Assembly (NCBI RefSeq): GCF_023639785.1
Contig: NZ_CP098325.1
Coordinates: forward strand, 1,364,001-1,428,000
Direction: 5' to 3'
Source: Leclercia adecarboxylata
GTDB taxonomy: Bacteria; Pseudomonadota; Gammaproteobacteria; Enterobacterales; Enterobacteriaceae
DNA length: 64,000 nucleotides
Part shown: positions 55,256 through 64,000 of the stretch, piece by piece
Layout of the letters: each line of letters starts with the position of its first letter
How positions within the stretch are numbered: position 1 is the first letter of the stretch
Made by a program: the position numbers and the translations under genes
The notes under the pieces: generated by a model
The model's database searches: none
Seen by the model: the letters and a program-made list of their open reading frames with translations, nothing else
Told to the model about the DNA's origin: nothing

Positions 55256-57688
55256 TTACAGCGTATGCTCAGTACGCGCAATAATGTCGTCCTGCGCATC
55301 CGGGGACAGGGCGGTAAAGAACGCCGAGTAACCCGCCACGCGCACGACCAGGTCACGATACTGGTCCGGGTGTTTCTTCGCCTCCAGCAGCGTTTCGCGG
55401 GACACGATGTTGTACTGGATATGCCAGCCCTTATGCACCTCAAAGAAGGTGCGCAGCAGTACCATCAGCTTCTGGCGGTCGCTGTCGTTATCCAGCGTTG
55501 CCGGGTTGAGCTTCTGGTTCAGCAGCACGCCGCCGAGGATGGCGTCGGTCGGCAGTTTGCCTACGGAGCCGATCACTGCCGTTGGGCCCAGGTGGTCAGT
55601 ACCGGAAGACGGGCTTGCCCCTTCGGCCAGCGGAGTATGCGCCTTACGACCGTCCGGCGTCGCCATGGTTGCCGCACCAAAAGGTACGTTGGCGGAGATA
55701 GACGAGGTTCCGGCATAGTAGTTGCCGCCAATCGGGCCGCGGCCATAGCGCGGGTTGTGGTACTGCTTCAGCTCTTCGATGTAGGTCTGATAAGCCCGGG
55801 CCAGCAGCAGATCCACGCTGTCATCGTCGTTACCGTACTTCGGCGCGCCGTTGATCAGACGCTGGCGCAGCTGTTCGTGGGTCAGCCCCTCAAAGTCATC
55901 CGCCAGCGCCGCCGCCAGTTGCTGCTGACCGATTGCACCCTGTTCGAACACCAGCTTCTTCACCGCCGCCAGGCTGTTGCCGAGGTTGGCGATCCCCACC
56001 TGCAGGCCGGAGACCCAGTCGTACTTCGCGCCGCCCTGTTTGATGCTCTTCGCGCGCTCAATGCAGTCATCCACCAGCGCCGAGCAGAGAATGTCGTGGA
56101 CGTTCTCTTCCAGCATGGTGTCCACCACGTACTCGATCTCGATGGATTTGCGGGTGTAGTACTTAATCTGGCGATCCCAGGCGGCCATCACTTCATCGAA
56201 GTTGTTGAAGTTACCGGCTGAGAGCGCTTTAACCTGCGGCAGGAATACCTTGCCGCTGGTGGCGTCGCGGCCGCCTTCCAGCGCCGCCAGCATCACGCGG
56301 GCGAAGTTGATAAAGCTCATGCCGGTGCAGCGGTAGCCCCACTTGCCGCCGACGGCGGTTTCGATGCAGCCGATGGCAGCGTAGTCGTAGGCGTCGGCCT
56401 CTTCGATACCGAGCTTGATGAACTCAGGGATAACGATCTCATCGTTGTTGAAGGCCGGCATCCCGAAGCCGCAGCGGATCACCTGCACGCAGGCGTCAAG
56501 GAAGTCGTTGCTCATGCCCGCATGGTAGCGCACGCTCAGGTTCGGCTGGGTGGAGCGCAGACGGCCGCAGGATTCCAGAATGGCGTAAGAGAGCGGGTTC
56601 ACCGCATCCATCGGCTCACCGTTGACCAGCTTCTGGCCGCCGATGGTGACGTTCTGGTACAGCGGGCTCCCGGCAGAGGCTTTGGAGTGCGAGCCGGAGC
56701 GGATCTTGTTCACTTCCAGCAGCTTCAGCCAGCAGCTGTGCAGCAGCTCGATGGCGTGCTCACGATCCAGAGACTGATTCAGCTCCACGTCGCGGCGGTA
56801 GTACGGATAGAGATACTGGTCCATACGGGCAAAGGAGACGGAGTGGCCGTTGGACTCAATCTGCAGGATCAACTGGATGAAGTAGCACAGCTGCAGCGCC
56901 TGCCAGAAGGTTTTTGGCGGTTCGTGAGCGATGATGTCGCAGTTTTCCGCCATGGCCAGCAGCTCGTCGCGGCGGTTTTCGCGGGTTTCGGCTGCGGCCA
57001 TCTCACGCGCCAGATCGGCAAAGCGCTCGATATGCAGGCTCACCGCTTCCAGCACGATATCGATCGCTTTCAGGAACTGGTCGCCGTGCAGGTCTTCCAG
57101 GCAGGTGAGGTTGATGCGCGAGCGGCGCTCGTCCACTTTGTGGCGCAGGCCGTCGAGCCCTTTTTCCAGCACTAACGGGAAGTTTACCGCCAGGTGCGCG
57201 TCGCCGGAGGTCATGTTGCCTTCGGCTTTGATGATGCCGGTTTCCAGCAGGCCTTTCTGCTCGTCGGTGAACATGCCGTAGCAGCGATCCTGTACCGTCT
57301 GGCCGCGCCACCACGGGCAGAGCTCATGCAGGACGCGTTTGTTCTCTTCGCTGACCGCAAAGCCCGCGCCCGGACGGTCGGCGAGATCGTCGATCTCTTT
57401 TTCAATCCACGAGACGGTGTATTCCGGGAAGATCGGCGCGGCGCGCACTTCGCTTGCCTGGTTACCAATAATCAGCTCGTCATGTTTGATCCAGATTGTG
57501 CGCTTCGCCAGGTGATGGGCCAGCGCCAGCGCGCGGCGAACCGGGATCGGCTTATCCATATGCTGCTGGTACATTTCGGTGTAGTGCTGGGCGCGTTCGG
57601 TACAGACCGGCGGCTTAACAATATGCACCAGGGCAGTTTTATGCGCCTTAATGCGCTCGCTCAGGGTATTAAGATTCAGCTGTGTCAT
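55256..57688 (-). CDS. pflF: Glycyl radical enzyme PflF/YbiW
   Basis: The 810-residue protein has the glycyl-radical hallmarks: catalytic Cys441 and Glu443 in AAIGCIETAVGG and the radical glycine G786 in VRVAGYSA near the C-terminus. Cys-x-Glu and the lack of the two adjacent cysteines of pyruvate formate-lyase place it with dehydratase/C-O lyase types. Work on E. coli YbiW, as I recall it, assigns 1,5-anhydroglucitol-6-phosphate lyase activity, giving 1-deoxy-fructose-6-phosphate for FsaA. Its activase gene ybiY lies 4 bp upstream. Confidence 0.92.
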   Translation of the reverse strand: MTQLNLNTLSERIKAHKTALVHIVKPPVCTERAQHYTEMYQQHMDKPIPVRRALALAHHLAKRTIWIKHDELIIGNQASEVRAAPIFPEYTVSWIEKEIDDLADRPGAGFAVSEENKRVLHELCPWWRGQTVQDRCYGMFTDEQKGLLETGIIKAEGNMTSGDAHLAVNFPLVLEKGLDGLRHKVDERRSRINLTCLEDLHGDQFLKAIDIVLEAVSLHIERFADLAREMAAAETRENRRDELLAMAENCDIIAHEPPKTFWQALQLCYFIQLILQIESNGHSVSFARMDQYLYPYYRRDVELNQSLDREHAIELLHSCWLKLLEVNKIRSGSHSKASAGSPLYQNVTIGGQKLVNGEPMDAVNPLSYAILESCGRLRSTQPNLSVRYHAGMSNDFLDACVQVIRCGFGMPAFNNDEIVIPEFIKLGIEEADAYDYAAIGCIETAVGGKWGYRCTGMSFINFARVMLAALEGGRDATSGKVFLPQVKALSAGNFNNFDEVMAAWDRQIKYYTRKSIEIEYVVDTMLEENVHDILCSALVDDCIERAKSIKQGGAKYDWVSGLQVGIANLGNSLAAVKKLVFEQGAIGQQQLAAALADDFEGLTHEQLRQRLINGAPKYGNDDDSVDLLLARAYQTYIEELKQYHNPRYGRGPIGGNYYAGTSSISANVPFGAATMATPDGRKAHTPLAEGASPSSGTDHLGPTAVIGSVGKLPTDAILGGVLLNQKLNPATLDNDSDRQKLMVLLRTFFEVHKGWHIQYNIVSRETLLEAKKHPDQYRDLVVRVAGYSAFFTALSPDAQDDIIARTEHTL

Positions 57689-57692
57689 AACA

Positions 57693-58592
57693 TTATCCTC
57701 GTAAGGTCGCGGTTAACCCTTTCTGGGCGGCGTACTGCCGGGCAAAGTCCAGTAATGCAGGATTATCGAGCGGTTTATCAGGGGCAGAGTAGGGTTGGCC
57801 GAGCAGGCTGTACTTGTTCATGCCCAGCGTGTGGTACGGCAAAAAATGGATGTCGTGGACGTTCAGTTCGTCGGCGGCAAAATTGGTAATAGCGGTAATA
57901 GAGGCTTCATCGGCGTTAAAACCCTGGATCAGCGGCACGCGAATGGTGAGCTGCTTTCCGGCGGCGGCCAGACGCTTAAGGTTATCAAGCACCCGTTTTG
58001 CCGAGCCCCCGGTCCACTGCTTAAAGATCGCGCCATCGACGTGCTTCAGGTCAGCGAGAAACAGATCGATGTACGGTAACGACGGTTCGATATAGTGCCA
58101 CGGCACGTGCAGGCAGGTTTCCACCGCTGTATGAATACCCTGGTCGTGGCTGGCCTGGAACAGCTGGCGGGCAAGATCCGGGTTCATAAAGGGTTCGCCA
58201 CCGGAAAGGGTAACGCCGCCGCCACTGCGATCGTAGAACGGTTTATCCCGCAGGACGGTCGCCATGATCTCCTCCACCTGCTTCTCCTCGCCGCAGACGG
58301 TCAGGGCCTGGGTCGGGCAGCAGTCGGTGAGGGCATCAAGGTGCGTATCGTTGAGTTTTTCGCGGTGGATCACCAGGCCATTCAGCGTGCGTTGGATGAC
58401 CGCGGGCGCCACCTGCTGACAGAGGTTACACCCCTCCAGGCACAGGCGAGCGTCGAACAGCAGATCCCGCGAGCGTTCGCGGCTTTCCGGGTTCTGACAC
58501 CAGCGGCAGCCCAGGGAGCAGCCTTTCATAAAGACCACCGTCCGAATGCCGGGGCCGTCGTGTGTCGAATAACGCTGAATGTTGAAGATCAT
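57693..58592 (-). CDS. ybiY: Glycyl radical enzyme activating enzyme YbiY
   Basis: This 299-residue radical-SAM activase has CxxxCxxC at C25, C29 and C32 ([18 protein letters not shown]) and an inserted ferredoxin-like segment with C51, C55 and C58 plus a later CC pair, typical of activases for dehydratase-type glycyl radical enzymes. VTLSGGEPF binds SAM. It installs the glycyl radical on PflF. It is first in the ybiY-pflF pair; a palindromic site lies 34 bp before its ATG. E. coli YbiY is 308 residues. Confidence 0.93.
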   Translation of the reverse strand: MIFNIQRYSTHDGPGIRTVVFMKGCSLGCRWCQNPESRERSRDLLFDARLCLEGCNLCQQVAPAVIQRTLNGLVIHREKLNDTHLDALTDCCPTQALTVCGEEKQVEEIMATVLRDKPFYDRSGGGVTLSGGEPFMNPDLARQLFQASHDQGIHTAVETCLHVPWHYIEPSLPYIDLFLADLKHVDGAIFKQWTGGSAKRVLDNLKRLAAAGKQLTIRVPLIQGFNADEASITAITNFAADELNVHDIHFLPYHTLGMNKYSLLGQPYSAPDKPLDNPALLDFARQYAAQKGLTATLRG

Positions 58593-58626
58593 AATGTCGC
58601 CTCTTGTTGCGTATGAAGATTAAATT

Positions 58627-58642
58627 ACTTTCGAATGAAAGT
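58627..58642. promoter_or_regulatory. Shared palindrome, site 3 (ybiY-fsaA divergent gap)
   Basis: ACTTTCGAATGAAAGT is the best copy: arms ACTTTC and GAAAGT are exact inverted repeats around GAAT. It lies 34 bp before ybiY and 77 bp before fsaA, so it could serve both directions. Confidence 0.7.
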
Positions 58643-58719
58643 TATCTTGACGCAAATCAACCCAGAAGCAGGTTTTGCCGTGGTAGGGTTACGGCATAGT
58701 CATTTTTGAGGACCCCATC

Positions 58720-59382
58720 ATGGAATTGTATCTCGACACATCCGACGTCATCGCCGTTAAAAAGCTGGCCCGTGTTTTTCCGCTGGCAGGCGTTACCACA
58801 AACCCAAGCATCGTCGCCGCAGGCAAAACGCCGATTGAGGTGTTGCTCCCTCAGCTCCAGGAGGCGATGGGCGGCCAGGGGCGTCTGTTTGCCCAGGTTA
58901 TGGCGACTACCGCAGAAGGTATGGTGGAAGATGCGCTGAAACTGCGAGCCATCGTCGCCGATCTGGTGGTGAAAGTGCCTGTCACGGCAGAAGGACTGGC
59001 GGCAATTAAAATGCTGAAAGCCCAGGGCGTGCCGACCCTGGGTACGGCGGTATACAGCGCGGCGCAGGGAATGATGGCGGCGCTGGCGGGGGCGGAGTAT
59101 GTTGCCCCCTATGTGAACCGCGTGGATGCGCAGGGCGGGGACGGGATCCAGACGGTGGCGGAGCTGCAGCAGCTGCTGACGCTCCACGCGCCGCAGTCAA
59201 AAGTGCTGGCGGCGAGCTTCAAAACCCCGCGTCAGGCGCTGGACTGCCTGCTGGCAGGCTGCGAGTCCATCACCCTGCCGCTGGACGTGGCCCAGCAGTT
59301 GATCGCCTCTCCGGCAGTGGATGCGGCGATTGCGAAGTTTGAGCAGGACTGGCAGAACGCCTTTGGGCGGACGTCGATCTAG
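58720..59382 (+). CDS. fsaA: Fructose-6-phosphate aldolase FsaA
   Basis: This 220-residue transaldolase-like enzyme has the Schiff-base lysine K85 in [12 protein letters not shown] and the N-terminal [10 protein letters not shown]...[10 protein letters not shown] signature. It cleaves fructose-6-phosphate, and 1-deoxy-fructose-6-phosphate to glyceraldehyde-3-phosphate and hydroxyacetone, the latter fitting the YbiW product. It is divergent from ybiY with the shared palindrome between. AGGACCCC precedes the ATG. A REP pair follows the stop. Confidence 0.96.
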   Translation: MELYLDTSDVIAVKKLARVFPLAGVTTNPSIVAAGKTPIEVLLPQLQEAMGGQGRLFAQVMATTAEGMVEDALKLRAIVADLVVKVPVTAEGLAAIKMLKAQGVPTLGTAVYSAAQGMMAALAGAEYVAPYVNRVDAQGGDGIQTVAELQQLLTLHAPQSKVLAASFKTPRQALDCLLAGCESITLPLDVAQQLIASPAVDAAIAKFEQDWQNAFGRTSI

Positions 59383-59388
59383 GGGTAT

Positions 59389-59465
59389 TGCCGGGCGGCG
59401 CTGCGCTTGCCCGGCCTACGGTTCGAGGTTTTTGTAGGCCGGGTAAGGCGAAGCCGCCACCCGGC
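59389..59465. repeat. REP/BIME palindrome pair between fsaA and moeB
   Basis: TTGCCGGGCGGCGCTGCGC...GCCCGGCCTAC is followed by an inverted GTAGGCCGGGTAAGGCG...CACCCGGCA unit. It fills the gap between the convergent genes fsaA and moeB. Confidence 0.88.
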
Positions 59466-59471
59466 ATGTTT

Positions 59472-60218
59472 TTAACCTCCGCACACCTCGCACCCCGGAT
59501 GACGCATCAGCTTCATCTCGCGGAACTGGCAGGTCATCGCGTCGTACATCACGATTTTCCCCGCCGCTGGCGTGCCGTACCGGGTCAGCACTTTGATGGC
59601 CTCCATCGCCTGCATCGAACCGATCACCCCTACCAGCGGGGCCATTACGCCAGCTTCCACACAGGTCAGGGCATTTTCGCCAAACAGACGGCTCAGGCAG
59701 CGGTAGCAGGGCTCGCCCTGTGCATACGTAAAGACGCTGATCTGGCCTTCCATGCGGATTGCCGCCCCGGAAACCAGCGGCGTTTTATGGGCGAAACAGC
59801 CCGCGTTGAGCTGATTGCGGATGGTAACGTTATCGGTGCAGTCGAGAACCAGATCGTGCCGGGCAATCTGATCGAACAGCGCGGCTTCATCCAGCAGGGC
59901 ATCGAGCAGGGTGAACTGCACGTTGGGGTTGATGCGCGACAGCGACGCCCGGGCCGACACCACTTTGGGCTCGCCGAGGGTGGCATCGCTGTGCAGGGTC
60001 TGACGTTGCAGGTTGGAGAGCGACACGGTGTCGAAATCGAGCAGCGTCATGCGCCCGACGCCAGCCGCAGCCAGATACTGCGCCGCGGCGCAGCCCAGTC
60101 CGCCAAGGCCGACCACCAGTACGTTCGCGGCTTTTAACGCCTCCTGACCCTCGAAATCAAAGCCGCGCAGCACAATCTGGCGATTGTAGCGCAGCATCTC
60201 GTTGTCGCTCAGCTCCAT
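59472..60218 (-). CDS. moeB: Molybdopterin-synthase adenylyltransferase MoeB
   Basis: MoeB is the E1-like enzyme that adenylates the MoaD C-terminal glycine. The 248-residue protein has the nucleotide motif GLGGLG at 37-42, the key aspartate D130 in LDCTDN, and zinc cysteines C171/C174 (CYRC) and C243/C246 (CEVC). It is downstream of moeA by 2 bp. Its partner genes moaD and moaE lie at the other end of the window. Confidence 0.96.
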   Translation of the reverse strand: MELSDNEMLRYNRQIVLRGFDFEGQEALKAANVLVVGLGGLGCAAAQYLAAAGVGRMTLLDFDTVSLSNLQRQTLHSDATLGEPKVVSARASLSRINPNVQFTLLDALLDEAALFDQIARHDLVLDCTDNVTIRNQLNAGCFAHKTPLVSGAAIRMEGQISVFTYAQGEPCYRCLSRLFGENALTCVEAGVMAPLVGVIGSMQAMEAIKVLTRYGTPAAGKIVMYDAMTCQFREMKLMRHPGCEVCGG

Positions 60219-60220
60219 GC

Positions 60221-61453
60221 TCAGCCTCCAAACAGGGCGTTAAACGGCTCAACCTCAACCCATTCGCCTGCTTCCACGTTGCCGCGCTCGCGTTCAAGCA
60301 CGATAAAGCAGTTGCCCTGGCTGAAGGAGCTGAAAATATGCGAGCCCTGATGTCCGGTTGTGCGCACCTCCAGCTCACCGTCGGCGTTACGCGCCAGAAT
60401 GCCGCGCTGGAAGTCGAGACGGCCCGGTGATTTTTTCAGACGGGTGGCGGCGCGGACACGCTGGCGGGCAGGCAGGCTGGGCGCCCGGTTGCCGGAAAGC
60501 TTCGCCAGCAGCGGCTGCACCAGCTGATAGAAGGTGAGGGCCGCTGAGACCGGGTTGCCCGGCAGGCCGCAGAACCAGCTGTTCGGCAGCGTGCCGAAGG
60601 CGAAGGGTTTGCCCGGCTTGATAGCCAGCTTCCAGAAGCCAATCTCGCCCAGTTCGTCGAGGATGGTTTTGGTGTAATCCGCTTCCCCCACCGACACACC
60701 GCCGGAGCTCAGCACCACGTCGGCCACGCGATCCGCTTCAATAAAGGCGGCGCGCAGCCGATCCGGATCGTCAGGAATAATGCCGAGGTTGATCACCTCG
60801 CAGCCCAGCTGCTCCAGCATCAGATGCACTGCCAGCCGGTTAGTGTCGTAGATCTGCCCCTCGGCCAGCGGCTGGCCCGGCAACTGAAGCTCATCCCCGG
60901 TAGAGAACACCGCCACGCGCACCTGGCGCACCACGGCAATGTCTGCGATACCCAGCGACGCCAGGACCGGCAGCTCGGCGACGGTCAGTCTGGTGCCCGC
61001 CGGGAAGACGGTTGCGCCCAGGGTGATGTCTTCCCCGCTGCGACGGATATTCTGTCCAGGCTTAACGCTGGCGGTAAAACGCACGCCGTCGTCGGTCTGC
61101 TCTGTCTCCTCCTGCATCACCACCGCATCGCAGCCTGGCGGCACCGGCGCGCCGGTCATAATGCGGATGCAGCTTCCCGCAGGCCATTCACCCTGGAAAG
61201 GCTGGCCGGCAAAGGCTTTACCCGCCACCGGCAGCGCAGTGCCTGCCGCCAGATCCGCCAGACGCACGGCATAGCCATCCATCGCTGAGTTATCAAAGCC
61301 CGGCACGTTGAGGGGCGAAACGATGTCGGCGGCGGTCACGCGGCCAAAACAGCGCAGCAGGGGCAGGGTTTCCTGCTCTGACAGCGGAGAAAGTCGATCG
61401 AGCATCTGCGTGAGGGCCGTCTCAAGCGGCATCAGTCCGGCGGTAAAATCCAT
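60221..61453 (-). CDS. moeA: Molybdopterin molybdenumtransferase MoeA
   Basis: MoeA inserts molybdate into adenylylated molybdopterin. The 410-residue length is one less than E. coli MoeA. Conserved elements include [13 protein letters not shown] (about 55-67), [19 protein letters not shown] (about 108-126), [21 protein letters not shown] and [11 protein letters not shown]. moeAB form an operon. The 189-bp gap to iaaA holds divergent promoters. Confidence 0.96.
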   Translation of the reverse strand: MDFTAGLMPLETALTQMLDRLSPLSEQETLPLLRCFGRVTAADIVSPLNVPGFDNSAMDGYAVRLADLAAGTALPVAGKAFAGQPFQGEWPAGSCIRIMTGAPVPPGCDAVVMQEETEQTDDGVRFTASVKPGQNIRRSGEDITLGATVFPAGTRLTVAELPVLASLGIADIAVVRQVRVAVFSTGDELQLPGQPLAEGQIYDTNRLAVHLMLEQLGCEVINLGIIPDDPDRLRAAFIEADRVADVVLSSGGVSVGEADYTKTILDELGEIGFWKLAIKPGKPFAFGTLPNSWFCGLPGNPVSAALTFYQLVQPLLAKLSGNRAPSLPARQRVRAATRLKKSPGRLDFQRGILARNADGELEVRTTGHQGSHIFSSFSQGNCFIVLERERGNVEAGEWVEVEPFNALFGG

Positions 61454-61642
61454 GGGTCACTCCAGCGAGAGAATAACGAAGGCGGCCATTATGGCAGAAA
61501 AGTGCCGTTAACTGTATGACACCATGGGCTTACCCTTTACATCACAGTGACGTCTTTCTATATTCAAAAATTATATGAACCATCAGCCACGATAATGATA
61601 TTTATAAAAAAAGCGGCAATAACCTGCCCAAAGGTGAAGTAA

Positions 61643-62581
61643 ATGGGTAATGCAGTCATCGCAATCCACGGCGGCGCCGGGGCAATTACCCGGACGCAGC
61701 TCAGTCAGGAGCAGGAGAGGCGCTACATCGAGGCGCTCTCATCGATAGTGGAAACCGGCCAGCGTATGCTCGAGGCGGGCGAGAGCGCGCTGGATGTGGT
61801 CACCGAGGCGGTGCGCCTGCTGGAGGAGTGTCCGCTGTTTAACGCCGGGATTGGCTCGGTGTTCACCCGGGACGAAACCCACGAGCTGGATGCCTGCGTG
61901 ATGGACGGCATTACCCTGAAGGCAGGTGCCGTCGCCGGAGTCAGCCATCTGCGCAACCCGGTGCTGGCCGCCCGTCTGGTGATGGAGCAGAGCCCGCACG
62001 TGCTGCTGGTGGGCGAGGGGGCCGAGAAATTCGCCTTCGAACAGGGCATGGAGGCGGTCTCGCCAGAGATCTTCTCCACGCCCGAGCGTTATCAGCAGCT
62101 GCTGGCAGCGCGCAGCGCCGGAGAGACCCGTCTCGACCACGCCGCCCCGCTGGATGAGTCCACCAAAACGGGCACCGTGGGCGCCGTGGCGCTGGATAAG
62201 GCGGGGAATCTGGCCGCCGCCACCTCTACCGGCGGAATGACCAATAAATTGCCCGGTCGGGTGGGCGACAGCCCGCTGCCCGGCGCGGGCTGCTATGCCA
62301 ATAACGCCAGCGTGGCGGTCTCCTGTACCGGCACCGGGGAGGTGTTTATTCGCACCCTCGCCGCCTATGACATCGCCGCGCTGATGGATTATGGCGGCTT
62401 AAGCCTGGCCGAAGCCTGCGAGCGGGTGGTGATGGAAAAACTCCCGGCGCTGGAAGGCTGCGGCGGGCTCATTGCCGTCGATCGTGAGGGTAACGTGGCC
62501 TTACCGTTTAACAGTGAAGGCATGTACCGTGCCTGGGGATACGCAGGCGATACGCCGAGCACCGGAATTTACCGTGAATAA
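61643..62581 (+). CDS. iaaA: Isoaspartyl peptidase/L-asparaginase IaaA
   Basis: IaaA is an N-terminal nucleophile hydrolase that self-cleaves before T178 ([13 protein letters not shown]) to give alpha and beta subunits; it removes isoaspartyl residues from dipeptides and hydrolyses asparagine. The 312 residues are slightly fewer than the 321 of E. coli, mainly at the C-terminus. AGGTGAAGTAA precedes the ATG. The gsi glutathione importer genes follow after 11 bp, so it is the first gene of that peptide-uptake operon. Confidence 0.95.
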   Translation: MGNAVIAIHGGAGAITRTQLSQEQERRYIEALSSIVETGQRMLEAGESALDVVTEAVRLLEECPLFNAGIGSVFTRDETHELDACVMDGITLKAGAVAGVSHLRNPVLAARLVMEQSPHVLLVGEGAEKFAFEQGMEAVSPEIFSTPERYQQLLAARSAGETRLDHAAPLDESTKTGTVGAVALDKAGNLAAATSTGGMTNKLPGRVGDSPLPGAGCYANNASVAVSCTGTGEVFIRTLAAYDIAALMDYGGLSLAEACERVVMEKLPALEGCGGLIAVDREGNVALPFNSEGMYRAWGYAGDTPSTGIYRE

Positions 62582-62592
62582 GGGGGAGAGGG

Positions 62593-64000
62593 ATGCCGCA
62601 CAGCGATGAACTGGACAGTCAGCAGGTGCTGGCGGTGCACAACCTGAACGTCGCCTTTCCCGACGAGAGGCAGAGGATCCCGGCGGTAAAACAGCTCTCT
62701 TTTTCGCTGAAACGCGGTGAAACCCTGGCGATTGTCGGCGAATCCGGCTCGGGTAAGTCGGTTACCGCGCTGTCGCTGATGCGCCTGATTGAACAGTCCG
62801 GCGGGCTGGTCGAGTGCGACAGCCTGCTGCTGCGCCGTCGCAACGGGCAGGTAAGCGATCTCACCACTCTGAATCCGTCCCAGATGCGCAGCGTGCGCGG
62901 CGCCGATATCGCCATGATTTTCCAGGAGCCAATGACCTCCCTCAATCCGGTCTTCCCGGTGGGAGAGCAGATCGCCGAGTCGATTCGTCTGCATCAGGGG
63001 CTGAGCCGTGAGAATGCGCTGATCGAAGCCCGGCACATGCTGGAGCAGGTGCGCATTCCCGAGGCGGACACTATTCTGTCGCGCTATCCGCATCAGCTCT
63101 CCGGCGGCATGCGCCAGCGGGTGATGATCGCCATGGCGCTCTCCTGTCGCCCGGCAGTGCTGATTGCCGATGAACCCACTACCGCGCTGGACGTCACCGT
63201 TCAGGCGCAGATCCTCCAGCTCATTAAAGTGTTGCAGGAGGAGATGGAGATGGGGGTGATCTTTATCACCCACGACATGGGCGTGGTGGCAGATATCGCC
63301 GACCGGGTCCTGGTGATGTACCAGGGCGAGGCGGTGGAAACCGGCACCGTAGAGCAGATTTTCCACGCCCCTGAACACCCTTACACGAAGGCGCTGCTGG
63401 CGGCAGTACCGCGGCTGGGGGCGATGAACGGCAGCGATTTGCCGCGGCGTTTTCCGCTCATCTCCCTTGCCAACCCCGGCCATCAGGAGGCCGAAACCGA
63501 GCAGGATACCGTGGTGCAGGGCGAGCCGATTTTGCAGGTGCGCGATCTGGTGACGCGCTTCCCGCTGCGCAGCGGGCTGTTGAACCGCGTCAGGCGCGAA
63601 GTCCACGCGGTGGAGAACGTCAGCTTCGATTTATGGCCCGGTGAAACGCTGTCCCTGGTGGGCGAATCCGGCAGCGGAAAATCGACCACCGGACGGGCGC
63701 TGCTGCGGCTGGTGGAGTCCCAGGAAGGCACCATCACCTTTAACGGCGAGCGTATCGACACCCTGCCTGCCGGGAAGCTGCAACCCCTGCGGCGGGATAT
63801 TCAGTTTATTTTCCAGGATCCCTATGCCTCCCTCGATCCCCGCCAGACGGTGGGCTATTCGATTATGGAGCCGCTGCGGGTGCATAACCTGCTGGACGGC
63901 GAAGCCGCGCAGCGGCGGGTGGCGTGGCTGCTGGAGCGCGTGGGGCTGAAGCCCGAACACGCCTGGCGCTACCCCCATGAATTTTCCGGCGGCCAGCGGC
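62593..64000 (+). CDS. gsiA: Glutathione ABC transporter ATP-binding protein GsiA (3' end outside window)
   Basis: The ATG at 62593 has GGGAGAGGG upstream and opens a frame that runs to the window edge (469 codons). Two oligopeptide-type ABC domains are visible: Walker A GESGSGKS twice (in [16 protein letters not shown] and [16 protein letters not shown]), the signature LSGGMRQR, Walker [12 protein letters not shown], and the start of the second signature FSGGQR. The sequence MPHSDELD matches GsiA. It should be followed by gsiBCD. Glutathione import fits the peptidase IaaA beside it. Confidence 0.94.
   Translation, partial: MPHSDELDSQQVLAVHNLNVAFPDERQRIPAVKQLSFSLKRGETLAIVGESGSGKSVTALSLMRLIEQSGGLVECDSLLLRRRNGQVSDLTTLNPSQMRSVRGADIAMIFQEPMTSLNPVFPVGEQIAESIRLHQGLSRENALIEARHMLEQVRIPEADTILSRYPHQLSGGMRQRVMIAMALSCRPAVLIADEPTTALDVTVQAQILQLIKVLQEEMEMGVIFITHDMGVVADIADRVLVMYQGEAVETGTVEQIFHAPEHPYTKALLAAVPRLGAMNGSDLPRRFPLISLANPGHQEAETEQDTVVQGEPILQVRDLVTRFPLRSGLLNRVRREVHAVENVSFDLWPGETLSLVGESGSGKSTTGRALLRLVESQEGTITFNGERIDTLPAGKLQPLRRDIQFIFQDPYASLDPRQTVGYSIMEPLRVHNLLDGEAAQRRVAWLLERVGLKPEHAWRYPHEFSGGQR

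Overview
The window is a chromosomal segment from a GC-rich member of the Enterobacteriaceae, close to Enterobacter, Leclercia or Lelliottia. Gene order and protein lengths follow the Escherichia coli moaABCDE to gsiA region almost gene for gene. I see no tRNA, rRNA, CRISPR array, transposase, integrase or phage gene. Genus-level placement is inference.

Layout. 1-2645: end of the molybdopterin operon (moaA 3' end, moaBCDE) and ybhL. 2730-11915: ybhN-clsB-ybhP, ybhQ, and the cecR-ybhGFSR drug-export operon with a perfect CecR-type palindrome. 12142-15773: rhlE and LexA-box-controlled dinG. 15760-21101: a five-gene chaperone-usher fimbrial operon, absent from this spot in E. coli, which separates dinG from ybiB. 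21391-28060: ybiB, ybiJ, ybiI, ybiX, Fur-controlled fiu, mcbA and rlmF. 28120-35601: ybiO, glnHPQ with a sigma-54 type promoter, dps, rhtA and ompX. 36067-39818: opgE, the small protein gene mntS, mntR and ybiR. 39922-44101: an EmrAB-like efflux operon with its own outer-membrane lipoprotein, not at this spot in E. coli. 44102-44823: a gene-free block of hairpins and repeats. 44824-47559: ldtB and ybiT. 47746-52790: a GH31 glycosidase, an MFS carrier and a divergent LacI-type regulator, a third block not found here in E. coli. 52787-59382: ybiU, ybiV, pflF(ybiW)-ybiY and fsaA. 59472-64000: moeB, moeA, iaaA and the 5' part of gsiA.

How the genes work together. Both ends serve molybdenum cofactor: moa genes build molybdopterin, MoeB charges MoaD, and MoeA inserts the metal. 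Iron and manganese handling recurs through fiu/ybiX, dps and mntS/mntR. The ybiU-ybiV-pflF-ybiY-fsaA group looks like one sugar-phosphate regulon because the same 16-bp palindrome (ACTTTC-N4-GAAAGT type) lies upstream of ybiU, upstream of ybiV, and between ybiY and fsaA.

The least explained material is non-coding. A 206-bp element occurs twice (35707-35912 and 44531-44736), about 9 kb apart in the same orientation, with paired substitutions that preserve a hairpin. The second copy sits in a 669-bp block bounded by perfect 12-bp inverted repeats. These, and the shared palindrome, are the best candidates for something undescribed. All identifications are from reading the sequence and from memory of the families; no database search was run.
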